Positions 12,200 to 22,833 are shown, counted from the first letter of the stretch. The stretch is DNA of 64,000 nt from Arbacia lixula (GCA_963669155.1 OZ022578.1:9108230-9172229); one strand, 5' to 3'. Notes: generated by a model from the letters alone, not told the origin. Numbers and translations are program-made.

Positions 12200-12487
12200 C
12201 ACCATTAACATCAAATTGTGTTCCATCGACGCACTGGAAGGTTCCATCGGTGTCACTATCTGTACAGCCAAACCAATAGTGATAATTGTAACCTACTGCT
12301 GCATGAATGAATGGGTCTGCGAAGGAGCTGACTGCTTCTTTTTCGTCGCCGTCATTCGGGACACACACGTGGCCACCCAGCGACGTGCAAGACGACACGG
12401 TGTCGGCATAGGACATCCACGACGTGGAGGCGAACTGGTAGCAACCAGACCCGTGGCTCTCCCACCCTCCAGTTGGACAGGACCCGT
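12200..12487 (-). CDS. Lectin-like secreted protein, exon 2 (first half of a C-type lectin domain)
   Basis: Acceptor CATTGCAG precedes 12487. The exon encodes GSCPTGGWESHGSGCYQF, then SYADTVSSCTSLGGHVCVPND, then YWFGCTDSDTDGTF and VDGTQFDVNG. This is the N-terminal half of a C-type lectin domain: CP..W...CY.F, A...C...G, and the W(I/F)G.TD...GTF...DGT core. A donor (GGTG followed by GTAAAA) after 12200 leaves phase 1. Reading on without splicing gives GGKMA and a stop at 12186. The calcium-binding EPN/QPD-WND half and the last two cysteines are absent from this exon, so either another exon supplies them or the domain is truncated and unlikely to bind sugar in the usual way. Also visible is an unusual free-looking extra cysteine (FGCTD, where most members have I-G-L). 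Confidence 0.8.
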
Positions 12488-13353
12488 CTGCAATGGTCAA
12501 GTGTTGGGGTTAGATCATTTATTAGGGTAAGAATATATCGGCTACTATCCTGCATTCATTACGTCACTTTTCTTAATCAACATGATGAATAACCTAAGTT
12601 TAGGGTTAGGGTTATACATATAAGAGAAGTGATATCACGAATGCAGAATTGAAGGGTATGTAGTGCTGGACGTGGACGGTGTTCATGGTCTAATGACGTC
12701 ATGTCAAAGCTTTGCGCATGACTCAATTGCCCGCCCCGTCCAGCACTGGAATAGGGAACGCATCAATGTAGGACTTGCGGTTTCCTTGAAAACGAGCACC
12801 GCGTTAGAGTAAGAGTTGGGACATGCGCAAAGTTTAAAAAGAACTTCATTTCACCTGGGCGTTTCATAAACATTGCTGTCTTTCTCCGACAGTTACCAGA
12901 GCAACAGTCAGAGGCTAGTGCCTTTAAGCCAATCAAAACCGAGGATCTCACTGAAGTTGTATAGATTGTACGTATATGTAATGAATATATCGCTCAGGCA
13001 AACATGCCTAGTATATAAATTCATACCGGTATGCCTCAGTTAATGTATCCATCGCGCCATCAACATGTTTAAGACGCCCAACTCCTCCAAGACCGTAACA
13101 AACTACATACAATATATTGATACGATAACACACAATTTTGAAGATAACAACATTATCGGTCACACCATGTGGTTGAATTCTTTCGGGATATTGAACCCAC
13201 TTATGGATTGAAATAAGAAATGCAAATGAAAAAAGGGAAAATCTATTTTTTCCCCTTCAAATTCGTAACAGTTACGCAAGATTGTTTTTAATTATAACTT
13301 TGGTTAAACCGAACAAATCTATTATCACTTGGCCAATCAAGCTCGCATACACC
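12488..13353 (-). other. Intron 1 of lectin gene, proximal part
   Basis: No exon seen. At 12598-12614 there are about two and a half TTAGGG-like units, too few to matter. Confidence 0.4.
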
Positions 13354-14058
13354 AGGAAGGTGTTACAACTGGAGTCAGCACGAAGAGTAATTTATTCCTA
13401 TACCAGTCGCGTCCATTGATAGCACAATAGAATATTTGACGAGTTTGGCTCTTTGATCCAGTGACGACCGCTGCCGAATATGCAAGACGAATTTTGGATG
13501 CATTTAGAAGAATACATACTCTGTATGCGCAGAAGATTTCAGAACCACTTCATGAACCGAAGTGCATCTGCAGTAGAAGTACATTTTATAATGATACGAT
13601 TCTGTGAATTTCAAATTATATGGTTGCTTCGTTTTGTGATAAATTGAGAATACTGTAGAAAACATGTCAGAGAAATGCCTCCAGAACGCACATTGGGCAA
13701 TCATATTTCCTTACAAATATCTTGTAAATCGTTCATTGAGTGTTCCATCTTCCATGTAAACAACCTCAATTTCGTGTCCGGAGGTGTCCGAAAAAGTTAC
13801 GAACCATATTCTTTCTACAAGAAAGAAACTAATTCTCAGTGTGTGTAAAGAGATCAGCGTTTAACTCCCAGCGGAGGCTGAACGGTTGACATATTTCTCA
13901 AACCAGATTTTCTTTTGCTATTCAGAGGAAGGCACTACCTAATAAGGAATACAGCATATTGTTTAAAACATCCGAATGTCTTGAATTTGTATGCGGCAGT
14001 GGTCATCATAGATCAAAGGCAGTCTATCCGAGCACAGTCCATCCATGATAGGTCTATG
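13354..14058 (+). repeat. Dispersed repeat R1, copy 1 (about 705 bp)
   Basis: Shares long stretches with 20232-20808 (same strand) and 51211-51976 (opposite strand). Shared blocks include CACGAAGAGTAATTTATTCC, GTATGCGCAGAA, TCAGAGAAATGCCTCC, CAGAGGAAGGCACT and the end CATGATAGGTC. No long open frame. It is a non-coding dispersed element of unknown class; this copy and copy 3 are the fuller ones. Confidence 0.85.
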
Positions 14059-14170
14059 CCTATCTATTTCCTATAAATACCCCCACGTGATCAGGTTGCT
14101 TCCTGACTTGGGCAGCGCGCACTCCACGAAACGTCAAGACTGATACTGACTCTTCCGATATTGACATTAA
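14059..14170 (+). other. Short segment with hammerhead-like core motif
   Basis: Downstream of R1 copy 1 the sequence reads CTATAAATACCCCC, then CTGACTTGGGC and, 13 bases on, CGAAACGTC. The same order (TATTTAAACCCC, CTGACGAAG, CGAAACGTC) occurs in the inverted repeat at 44498-45328. The block resembles the CTGANGA...GAAAC core of hammerhead ribozymes found in Penelope-like elements, but the CTGANGA box is imperfect here. Confidence 0.3.
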
Positions 14171-15865
14171 TTTGTTAATCCCATTCTCAGCTTCACTGGT
14201 CCTCTCTTTCCCTTATCAATTATTGTTACTACTTATTCACAACGTTTCCATCACCACCCCCTCCTACTTGCACTTAGTCTAATATTTTCATCAGCTTAAG
14301 TACCGAAAATTAAAGCGAAAACAGTCTTGCTGAAATGAAATACAAATTCTTTTCTTCCTTTATCTACTTTTTCGAAAGACAACATTTCATGATGTTACCG
14401 GAAAATGTTGTCCTTTCATGATACACTCTAATCATGGAAACCTACGAAGAGCATTGCACGATATGTATTTTTTAATAATCATGTGTAAATGAAGGATAAC
14501 GAAGCTCTGCGATAACAATGTTGGAACACATTTTATTTTAACAATGATTCAAAATGCACTACGGATTCATTATAATACACTCAGAGGGACCACGATCCCT
14601 TAATGATACATGTGTAATAAATCTCATAAACAAATTGCTTCAAAATTCTTCGTCTCATCACCTGCAATACAAGAATCAAATACAGCAAACATTCAGGTCG
14701 TAAATATATGTACTCCCACGCTACCATTCAATTTCTTGTTGTGGAAAATAGTGTTAAGCTCAGGGCCACGAAACGCCTTACGATCAGGGACAATAAATTG
14801 TCTCATCAAGTGTAATCGGTATCAGAATAAAAAACAATGTATCCGCTTCTTTCATCTTAAAAATGTATACAAACTTCGTAACCTAGGAGGTGAAAGGCTG
14901 CTTCTCACATTCTACCCAATCAAAACTAATTAATATAAATGAAAATGGTTCAAAGTATCAATTCCGTCCTTCAAAATTAAATATTCATTGCTGGTTTCCG
15001 AAATTTTTACATTTACACAATACAGGTGACGGACACAACAACAACCATCAAGATGTAAGATTTAACACTTAATATGCCACGTGTGGATTATTTCACAATC
15101 AAAACACACACATCCCATTATAGCATTTTGTCTGGCTCACGAAGGTTCAATTATGCATTGTGCATACAGCATGTTCAACTTCAATAATTCAAAATTTGCC
15201 AGGATGATTTAACGATTTGTTTGCCAGATGAACTGCAGCTCTATGAGTGTTATATGCATCACTTGTGCAAAATTACATCATTGGCGCATTAAGAGTTAAA
15301 AAACAGAATCTAGGTCAGCAACTTCATGTTATTGCAAACGAACGCAATGAATGCTATGAATGGAACCTAGAGTCGCTTTTTAAAGGTGAGGGAGAGGGAG
15401 TCATACGTTACCTGCTGGGCTTCGATGTATCTATTTACTCAGCTTTATTCTTAAAAACAAAAAACAGGGTAGTCTTTTCAGAGCCTGAAGGCCTCTTTTA
15501 CAAAAGATCGCTGTTCTTTGGCAGTCCTCTGTATTAAACGAGACGCAAAACCACAAGGATTCTACGTGTTCTACATGACGTGAATCATACAGGAAGTAAA
15601 ATGCGAAACGACTCACCTGTCCTTGATATCACCCACACTAAAATAATGAGAACCAAGATCATTTTTGACGATGATTACGTGTTTGAGAGATTATGGTAAC
15701 TTCGAACATTTGTTGAATTCTGCTTGTTGGAAGGTATTCGCGCGGGTTCAACACACCGATGGGATGGGCTTGAATCGGCTTTTCAACAAGAGAGAGTAAA
15801 ACTAGTCTCTACCATGTGTACCATTAACCGCATCTTCTACTTGGATGAATCCCCTTACATAGTCT
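14171..15865. other. Intron or intergenic, nothing recognised
   Basis: AT-rich. Open frames of 60-107 codons (for example 14610-14933 and 15247-15537) have no recognisable motif. Confidence 0.4.
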
Positions 15866-16740
15866 GCACACACACACACACACGCGCGCACGCACGCACG
15901 CACATACACACAGACACACACACATTGTTTGTGTATGCCACTTCCGCAACTGTGCAATCACACACAGATTCCATAGAGCAGAATAATGTATGGTTTATGC
16001 ATTGTTTTAATCCGCGTATACGCTTAAAAGCCTAACGGAACTGGCTGGTAAATTAATCCATTAGTTTAAAACTCCATTTGACAAAAAAGGGGGGAAATAT
16101 GAAACGTAGCCGTACGAGAGCTTATAATTGAAATGAAAGAGGCATTTAGGGATTAAATCTAAAACATGGCTGATCCGTCAATTTCAATGATGTTGACTGG
16201 TATAATTGGTCCGTCGAGGTTGTGGTTTATGTACTCCAACATGTTTTGTTCAAGATATGATATAAATTGAGAGTTTTAAAGCATTGGATATTTTTCACAA
16301 TTACAGAATGGCAGAAAAATCAATCCGTCAAAATGACGGGGAACCTGTCAATGGCATACGTTAAAGAGAACAAAACTATTTTGCAGCACATATTGTGTAA
16401 AATCTAATTCTGAGAGAAAAACACTTTAGGTTTTAGTAAGAAGATCTCCGCCAAAACATCGAATTAATCCATTTGTTATTTTGTTGAGCAATTTCAGTAC
16501 GGAATGTTCAGCTCTGTAATTATTCTTTTGTATTAAAGTTCGTATAATACGGTAAACTTCATACTATACAAGTTGTCGACGAACAAACATTGTCATATTA
16601 AGGATTTGATAAATACCACGATAAATGAAATGGGGGTGCAACCAGCGAAGTATGTGAATGATCAGTTTATCAAAGCAACATTTAAACACATACCCTGACT
16701 GATATACAATTTCGTGCGTGACAAAGAATAACGATTGATC

Positions 16741-17556
16741 GGACGTGACTTGCGATTGATACCAATCGAGACTTTGCGCATTAGAGATGCTGGATCGGAC
16801 GATCGATTCGGATCAATCACATACCTTTATCTTGCTTATAAAACGGGGCCATATCTATGTTTAGTATTAAAGCTACTGAAGAAGTGATAATATTACAGTC
16901 TCTTTCCCTCTCTGATGCTTGTCTCTCAACATGGAGAAATAAACACATGCACGGAGAAAGTTTACTCTCAACACTTTAATTTGCACCGGACCAAGGTTTT
17001 GGAACTCTTTATGATTCAAGTATGCTCCAAATCGATCCATTTTACAATTTATTGCATGTACATACTCACATTTTTTTCTTTCCTTCCCTTTCTGTTCGTT
17101 ACCCGCTTTAATAATTCTTAAACTTTCTCTCCTTCCCTTCCCTATACCTTTCTTTGTCAGCATGTATGTTCTTTTTTTTTTTTTACTTTCTCACCTCCTT
17201 TTGTCCATAGGTCTCTTTTCTCCACCCTTTTTCATGAATTAATATTTCAAGTGAAAGTTGTTCAGTTATTTGTTTTAGTACTCAGGTGTCTTTGTGTTTT
17301 ATCTAAAACAAATATGTACATGTACTTTATTCATGATTGTGCTATTAAATTGTGTTATTAATATGATATTGCAATGAGTGACCTGACTTTAAAAAGCTAT
17401 GCATTCAAGGTCCCCTCGTCTCTCTATCTTCTCTCTCATGCAATATTTAAACGTGTTCCATATAATAAATGTTCTTTTATGTACACTGTCACACGTTGTT
17501 CATCTGTGAAATTGTATTTGGAGAAAGATAAATAGACTTGAACTTACACTTACACT
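16741..17556 (+). mobile_element. Insertion specific to duplication copy A, LINE-like tail
   Basis: In copy B, GATTGATCG is followed at once by CAACTTTTCATGGAATGCC. In copy A about 815 bp separate the equivalents. The extra DNA ends GAAAGATAAATAGACTTGAACTTACACTTACAC, a short-repeat tail such as LINE 3' ends carry, with AATAAA-like motifs before it. No RT frame survives. Class is inferred from the tail only. Confidence 0.5.
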
Positions 17557-17579
17557 CTTTTTCACGGAATGCCACTTAC

Positions 17580-17634
17580 CTGTCCAACTTAAATTGCCGA
17601 TGGATATAAGCAATGTAACGACAAACTTCTCCAT
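17580..17634 (-). CDS. Lectin-like secreted protein, exon 1a (signal peptide)
   Basis: ATG at 17634 gives MEKFVVTLLISIGNLSWT, a classic short signal peptide (charged n-region, hydrophobic core FVVTLLISI, polar end). It is followed by one base and a strong donor (ACAG, GTAAGT) after 17580. The phase-1 end matches the phase-1 start of the lectin exon at 12487 and creates GAC (Asp) at the junction, giving SWTDGSCP. A second version of the same exon lies at 19743-19797. The protein is predicted to enter the secretory pathway. Confidence 0.8.
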
Positions 17635-17927
17635 TGTTGATCTGTGTTTCTTATCAAGTCACCACAGAATGAGAGATGAGTCGTTAGAATACAGACAATT
17701 ACCACATTCCAAATTATCCGTATAAGAAATCAGTGCTTTTCGCGGACAAAACAATACAGTCACAAGGAAGTGGTTAAGAAGCGACGTATATTATCCTGAA
17801 ATCTCCTCGCCGCAAGAACCGCGTGTCGAGATCAATAAAGACTGTATGAAATGATCCGATTTGACAAATATATATATAGAATATAGTTAGTAGCTCACAG
17901 ACACACCCATAGCAGTCAGTCTGTCAC

Positions 17928-17954
17928 GCACACACACACACACAAACACACACA

Positions 17955-17993
<39 letters not shown>

Positions 17994-18017
17994 ACACACA
18001 CACATACACACACACAA
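17928..18017. repeat. (CA)n microsatellite
   Basis: About 90 bp of CA repeat with AA, TC and TA interruptions. Confidence 0.95.
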
Positions 18018-18540
18018 CAAATCGAGTATCATTCCCACATAAAAAGCTTTACAACAACGGATCCATGGAATTTTGGCATATTGGATATAGATAAAACTAC
18101 ATTTCAACTTTGTGTTCAAATTTGGTTCCGGCATTGAAAATTTAATATTTGATTAAAAAGAACCATGGGTACATTCTTGATTAACGAGTGGCCTTCAATC
18201 TCAGCGGAGGTCATTCGTACAAAAGGCACCTCTGATGAAGCAGGGGTCGCCATCTAGTCAACAATGTTAATCTGAAAAGAGGTCGTAAATTTATAATTTA
18301 CTGATTAAGCTTAATTTGTAAATAATTAAAATATCATCTTTCACTTGAAGTATCTTGAAGTATAGGTGTGCATTGAAGCAGACAACCAACAGAATGACGT
18401 TAGGACGAGTGATAGAGTGCCACATTTGAATTACTTTATTGCACACGGGCAAAGAAAAGAATATGAAACTGCATTTTTAAGATTTCAGCAGATGGGTTTC
18501 CTACACGCTTAAACGGTCTAAGCCTTCTGTCCATCCTTAA

Positions 18541-19104
18541 AAGGTTACTAAATTAGAAAAATAAGTTTCCACTAATCTATGTAAAATTATCCACTAAAAA
18601 CGAATTTCACATTCGTTTGCCGCAATAAAGTCTCATTTTGACAAAAAAAATTGAAGAAAAAAAAAACCGCACGCCTCCAGTGACGTATGAGAAGTCAAAA
18701 TCCATAAATGCCAACGGCGTAAATAAAATGTTTTATTCACGCAATTCAAACAATGCGTTACCAATGGGAATCCCAAAGCTTGTCCGAGGTTTGTCTGAGT
18801 AGCAACAACTAATAGATTCAAAGTGCATTCCATCCATTGAATCTGAATGACAAGATACATGTAAATGCAATAACGCGTTACTACGCAGTTAGGGGGAAAG
18901 TTATGAATATATTACGAAAATGGTCTATTGTTGACTTCCGAACAATCTATGGCATTTTGACTTCTCATACGTCACTGGAGGCGTGCGTTTTTTCAATTTT
19001 TCTTAAAAATGAGACTTTATTGCGGCAAACGAATGTGAAATTCGTTTTAGTGGATAATTTTACAACGATTAGTGGGAACTTATTTTTCTAATTTAGTAAC
19101 CCTT
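18541..19104. mobile_element. Foldback element with about 160-bp inverted arms
   Basis: Left arm (18541-18705) and right arm (18950-19104) are inverted copies. Shared blocks are GGTTACTAAATTAG, CACTAATC, AATTTCACATTCGTTTGCCG, GCACGCCTCCAGTGACGTAT and GAGAAGTCAAAAT. No transposase frame; non-autonomous. Flanks show no clear target duplication. It lies between the two copies of the segmental duplication. Confidence 0.8.
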
Positions 19105-19742
19105 CAATAAATCAGTCCTCGATTCCTCCTCAATCAAGGCTCTTTAGTTTAGTGGGAGAAGCATCTAGTGTGGGGTTGACAGGTAGTTATGATTGATTGG
19201 TACATCACAGTGTGAATTAACTGTCCGCTTACCCCTCAAACCCTGCTTTAAAATCAATTTACATTTACAATTTAGTCACATGCATGTCATACCCCCCACA
19301 CACACACACACACACGCACACAAACTCACGCACATTGTTTGTGCATGCTACTTCCGCAACTGTGCAATCACGCACAGATTCAATGAAGCAGAATAATCTA
19401 TGGTTTATGCATTGAGTTAATCCGCGTGTACGCTTAAAAGCCTAACGGAACTGGCTGGTAATTTAATCCATTAGTTTATAACTCCATTCGGCAAAAAAAT
19501 ATTATATTGTATTTAAGTTCGTATAATACGGTAAACTTCATATACAAGTTGTCGACCAACAAACATTGTCATATGGAGGAATTGAAAAATACGATGAGAA
19601 ATAAAATGGGTGTGCAACCAGCGAACTATGCGAATGATCAGTTTATCAAAGCAACATTTAAACACATACCCTGATTGATATACAATTGCGTGCGTGATAA
19701 AGAATAACGATTGATCGCAACTTTTCATGGAATGCCACTTAC

Positions 19743-19797
19743 TTGTCCAACTTACATTGCCGATAGAAATAAGCAATACAATGACAAACTTGTCCAT
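19743..19797 (-). CDS. Lectin-like secreted protein, alternative exon 1b (signal peptide)
   Basis: ATG at 19797 gives MDKFVIVLLISIGNVSWT with a donor (ACAA, GTAAGT) after 19743. Length is the same 55 bases and phase the same as exon 1a, with four amino-acid differences, mostly conservative. Splicing to the lectin exon at 12487 makes AAC (Asn) instead of GAC (Asp), giving SWTNGSCP, which contains an N-G-S glycosylation sequon. No second lectin or PAN exon accompanies it, so it is best read as an alternative promoter and first exon of the same gene, or as a stranded duplicate. Transcription is not shown by sequence. Confidence 0.7.
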
Positions 19798-19862
19798 CGT
19801 TGATCCGTGTTTCTCATCAAGTCACCACAGAATGAGAGAGGGGCCGTTAGAATTCCCTTTAA

Positions 19863-21100
19863 AGGTCCCCTGACATCAAATGTGTTGACTTCTGCTGGTG
19901 TATAATAGTATGTATATTGCAATACCACTTACTGTGCAATGAAAATATAGGTCATATATTTCAAAATGATTTTTCTATATTTTTCTCATCACTGCTTAGC
20001 CCCGCTTCCAAAATCCTTCAGCTTAAGATTATCATTGTGACATCATCAAAGGTAGAAATGAGCAGTACAATAAACATAATTTATGCACATAACTAGCCAC
20101 CTGCTCACAAGAACATCACTTGTCTTCACACAATACCATCTAACAACATTTCATATGGGAATAATCGTTTGCTATGTCACAAATTTGCCAGCTATACCGA
20201 GGAATAAGCAATAAGTTTGCAGTGTATATCCAGGAAGCTGTTAGAACTGGAGTCGCCACGAAGAGTAATTTATTCCTACACCAGTCGCGTCCATTGATAG
20301 TACAATAGAATATTTGACGAGTTTGGTTCTTTGATCCAGTGACGACCGCCGCCAAATATGCAAGACGAATTTTGGATGCATTTAGAAGAATATGTATTCT
20401 GTATGCGCAGAAAATTTCCGTGTCAGAGAAATGCCTCCATATAGCACATTGGGCAGTCACATTTCCTTACAAATATCTTGTAAATCGTTTGAGTGTTCCA
20501 TATTCCATGGAAACAACCTCAATTTTCGGTGTCCGAAAAAGTACAATTTCATCAAAATTTCCCTTCGCTCACCTCCAAACTTATTCTCAGTGTGAGTAAA
20601 GAGATAAGCTTTTCACTCACAGAGAAGGCTGAATGATTGACATATTTCTCAAAACAGATTTTCTTTTGTTATTCAGAGGAAGGCACTGCCTAATTAGAAA
20701 TACATCGTATAGTTTAAAACACCCAAGTGTCTTGAATTTGTATGCGGCGGCGGTTATCATAGATCAAAAGCAGTCTATTCGAGCGCAGTCCACCCATGAT
20801 AGGTCCATGGTATATCAAACATGTGATGCTATTAGAAGCAATTGCAGGTAGCCATTGCAATAAATAGCTATGTGCATAACTTTGTCTACTATTCAGTTCA
20901 TTTCTATATTTGATGATGTCACGATGGGAATCTTGAGCTGGAGAAAATTTTTGGAGGCGGGGCTTAGCAGTGGTGAGAAAAATATAGAAAAATCATTTTA
21001 AGATACATGTATATAACATGTATTTTCATTGCACAGTAAGTTATTTTGTAATATACATCAGCAGAAGTCAACATAATTTTTTTTTTATGTCAGGGGAACT
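19863..21100. mobile_element. TTAA-flanked foldback element with arms of about 250-280 bp
   Basis: Flanked by TTAA at 19859-19862 and 21101-21104. Termini are AGGTCCCCTGAC (left) and, inverted, AGTTCCCCTGAC (right). The arms match over about 250-280 bp (left to about 20138, right from about 20809), sharing GTTGACTTCTGCTG, TTACTGTGCAATGAAAATA, ATGATTTTTCTATATTTTTC and GTGACATCATCAAA. No transposase frame. The centre is filled by a copy of dispersed repeat R1. TTAA targets are typical of piggyBac-type elements, but the termini do not start CCC, so the superfamily is open. Confidence 0.8.
20232..20808 (+). repeat. Dispersed repeat R1, copy 2 (nested, internally deleted)
   Basis: Same orientation as copy 1 and sits in the middle of the TTAA foldback. 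It lacks a block of about 120 bp after GTATGCGCAGAA that copies 1 and 3 both retain, so the deletion belongs to this copy. Its 3' end, GATAGGTCCATGG, matches copy 3. Confidence 0.85.
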
Positions 21101-21187
21101 TTAAGGAAGATGTCCATACAAACAATTACCACATTCCAATTGCCCGTATAAGAAATGAGTGCTTTCCGATCAAGGACAAAAAAGTAC

Positions 21188-21200
21188 AAACACACACACA

Positions 21201-21240
<40 letters not shown>
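21188..21240. repeat. (CA)n microsatellite
   Basis: About 50 bp of CA repeat at the outer edge of duplication copy B. Confidence 0.95.
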
Positions 21241-21241
<1 letters not shown>

Positions 21242-21294
21242 CACCCGGCAGTACACGGACCTGAGAGTTGCCGTGGATCACTGATTGAAGACAT

Positions 21295-21855
21295 TTGCTA
21301 CTACCAGCGACTACTACTACGTGTACTGCTACTACTACTGCAACTACTACTACTATTACTACTACTACTACTACTACTACGTGTACTGCTATTACTAGTA
21401 GTAGTACTACTACTGCTACCACTTCTACTTCCGCTAGTACTATTACCACTACGACCACTACTACCACTACTACTACTGCTACTACTACCTCTACTACTAC
21501 TACTTCTTCTACTTTTTCTTCTACTTCTACTTCTTCTTCTACTTCTTCTGATTTTGCTTCTTCTTTTCCTTCTCTTCTTCTTTTTCGTCTTCTTCTTCTT
21601 ATTATTCTCCTCCTCCTCCTCCTTCTTCTTCTTCTTCTTCTTCTTCTTCTTCTACTTCTTCTTCTTCTTCTTCTCCTTCTTCTACTTATTCTTCTTCTTC
21701 TCCTCCTCCTCCTCCTCCTCCTTCTTCTTCTTCTTCTTCTTCTTCTTCTTCTTCTTCTTCTTCTTCTTCTTCTTCTTCTTCTTCTTCTTCTTCTTCTTCT
21801 TCTTCTTCTTCTTCTTCTCCTTCTTCTACTTCTACTACTTCTATTCCTATCATTT
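21295..21855. repeat. Compound trinucleotide tract (CTA)n then (TTC)n
   Basis: About 220 bp of CTA/CTG/GTA triplets pass into about 330 bp of TTC/TCC triplets, with a pure (TTC)n core near 21720-21820. Long open frames (poly-Leu, poly-Phe, poly-Ser, poly-Thr) are artefacts. Confidence 0.97.
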
Positions 21856-22829
21856 CGACGCCGACTTCCGAGTAATTCTCCCCGTCCTACGATATTCTAC
21901 ACGTGGACCTACACGTAATACTACTATTACTACTGCTAATAATAATTCGATTAAAGTTTATCACATTTATGATCAAACTAATGATAGCCTCACGAAGAAG
22001 ACGACCGTAAATATTTAATGTTATAGAATGGCGCCCTTAGAATTGACAACGAGGTGGGTAGTGATATTGACTGTGCAGTCTATACTGGCTCAACTTTTCT
22101 CACAAGGGGCACTGTGCGCATACACTGGCCAAATTGATCATACTAAGCCTATAGCAAATATATTTAAAATGTAATCACATACATACATTTATGGCATCGT
22201 GTTAGGTTAGAAATGTTGCCTGACCCCACACAGTAAGCGAATTAAAGTATTAGCGTGTGGGATGATGAAGGATGAGGGGGGGGGGGGGGGGGTTCGTTGG
22301 GTTTGTGCATGAAAGGCTAGAGTGGGGTGGCATCATAGTAACCATGGCAACCGGCATACTATTGACTAGTCTGGGCGGATCCTCAAAACGCAATCACTTT
22401 TTCTTTGCTGTAGTCCTACATGCTTTGATTGTGATTGACAACCCCATAGTATCGTCCCTATGTAATCAGAGAGAGGTTCGGGGATTGCGACCACCACGCA
22501 ATGATGTAAGCTACACGACCTTCAAGAAACACGAGATCCTGCGCGATGTACTTGATATATTTTAGTCTTGCTTTATTGAGTATATTGCGTGCAATTGTAG
22601 CCGTTTATATCTCTCTTGTGAACCTCACTGGCACCTCACACACTCTGCAACATTGATGAAAACCGCTTTGCAAATCTAACAGGTCATCGTATTTCCATAA
22701 TCCTAATCATGTATTATACATGCTCTGTCTGTGCAACTATCGAACCTAAGGAGATTTTCCTCCACTACTTTCAGTATGTACTTTCTTTATCTTCACCGAT
22801 ACACTCTTTACTATCTTGTTCTTAACCCT
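21856..22829. other. Intergenic with G-run
   Basis: A G-run at 22276-22292 is the only feature. No coding evidence. Confidence 0.4.
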
Positions 22830-22833
22830 TTAA

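Larger units (their letters stand above)
15866..17765. repeat. Segmental duplication, copy A (downstream)
   Basis: Matches 19293-21190. Aligned blocks: 15925-16080 with 19330-19498; 16535-16740 with 19512-19717; 17557-17760 with about 19720-19855 plus 21105-21175. Shared landmarks include TTCGTATAATACGGTAAACT, CATTTAAACACATACCCTGA and CAAGTCACCACAGAATGAGA. Both boundaries fall in or near CA microsatellites. Copy A has an extra block at about 16080-16520 and an insertion at 16741-17556 that copy B lacks. Confidence 0.9.
19293..21190. repeat. Segmental duplication, copy B (upstream)
   Basis: Counterpart of copy A, about 3.4 kb upstream in the sense of the lectin gene. It keeps the signal-peptide exon with an intact frame and donor but has a 1.24-kb TTAA-flanked insertion upstream of the exon (19863-21100) that copy A lacks. 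Confidence 0.9.

Noticed and set aside
12598-12614. Telomere-like TTTAGGGTTAGGGTTA
   Set aside because: Only about two and a half units; expected by chance in AT-rich DNA and not an interstitial telomere array.
21155-22018. Open frames of 207-287 codons rich in Leu, Phe, Ser and Thr
   Set aside because: Produced entirely by the CTA/TTC trinucleotide tract.
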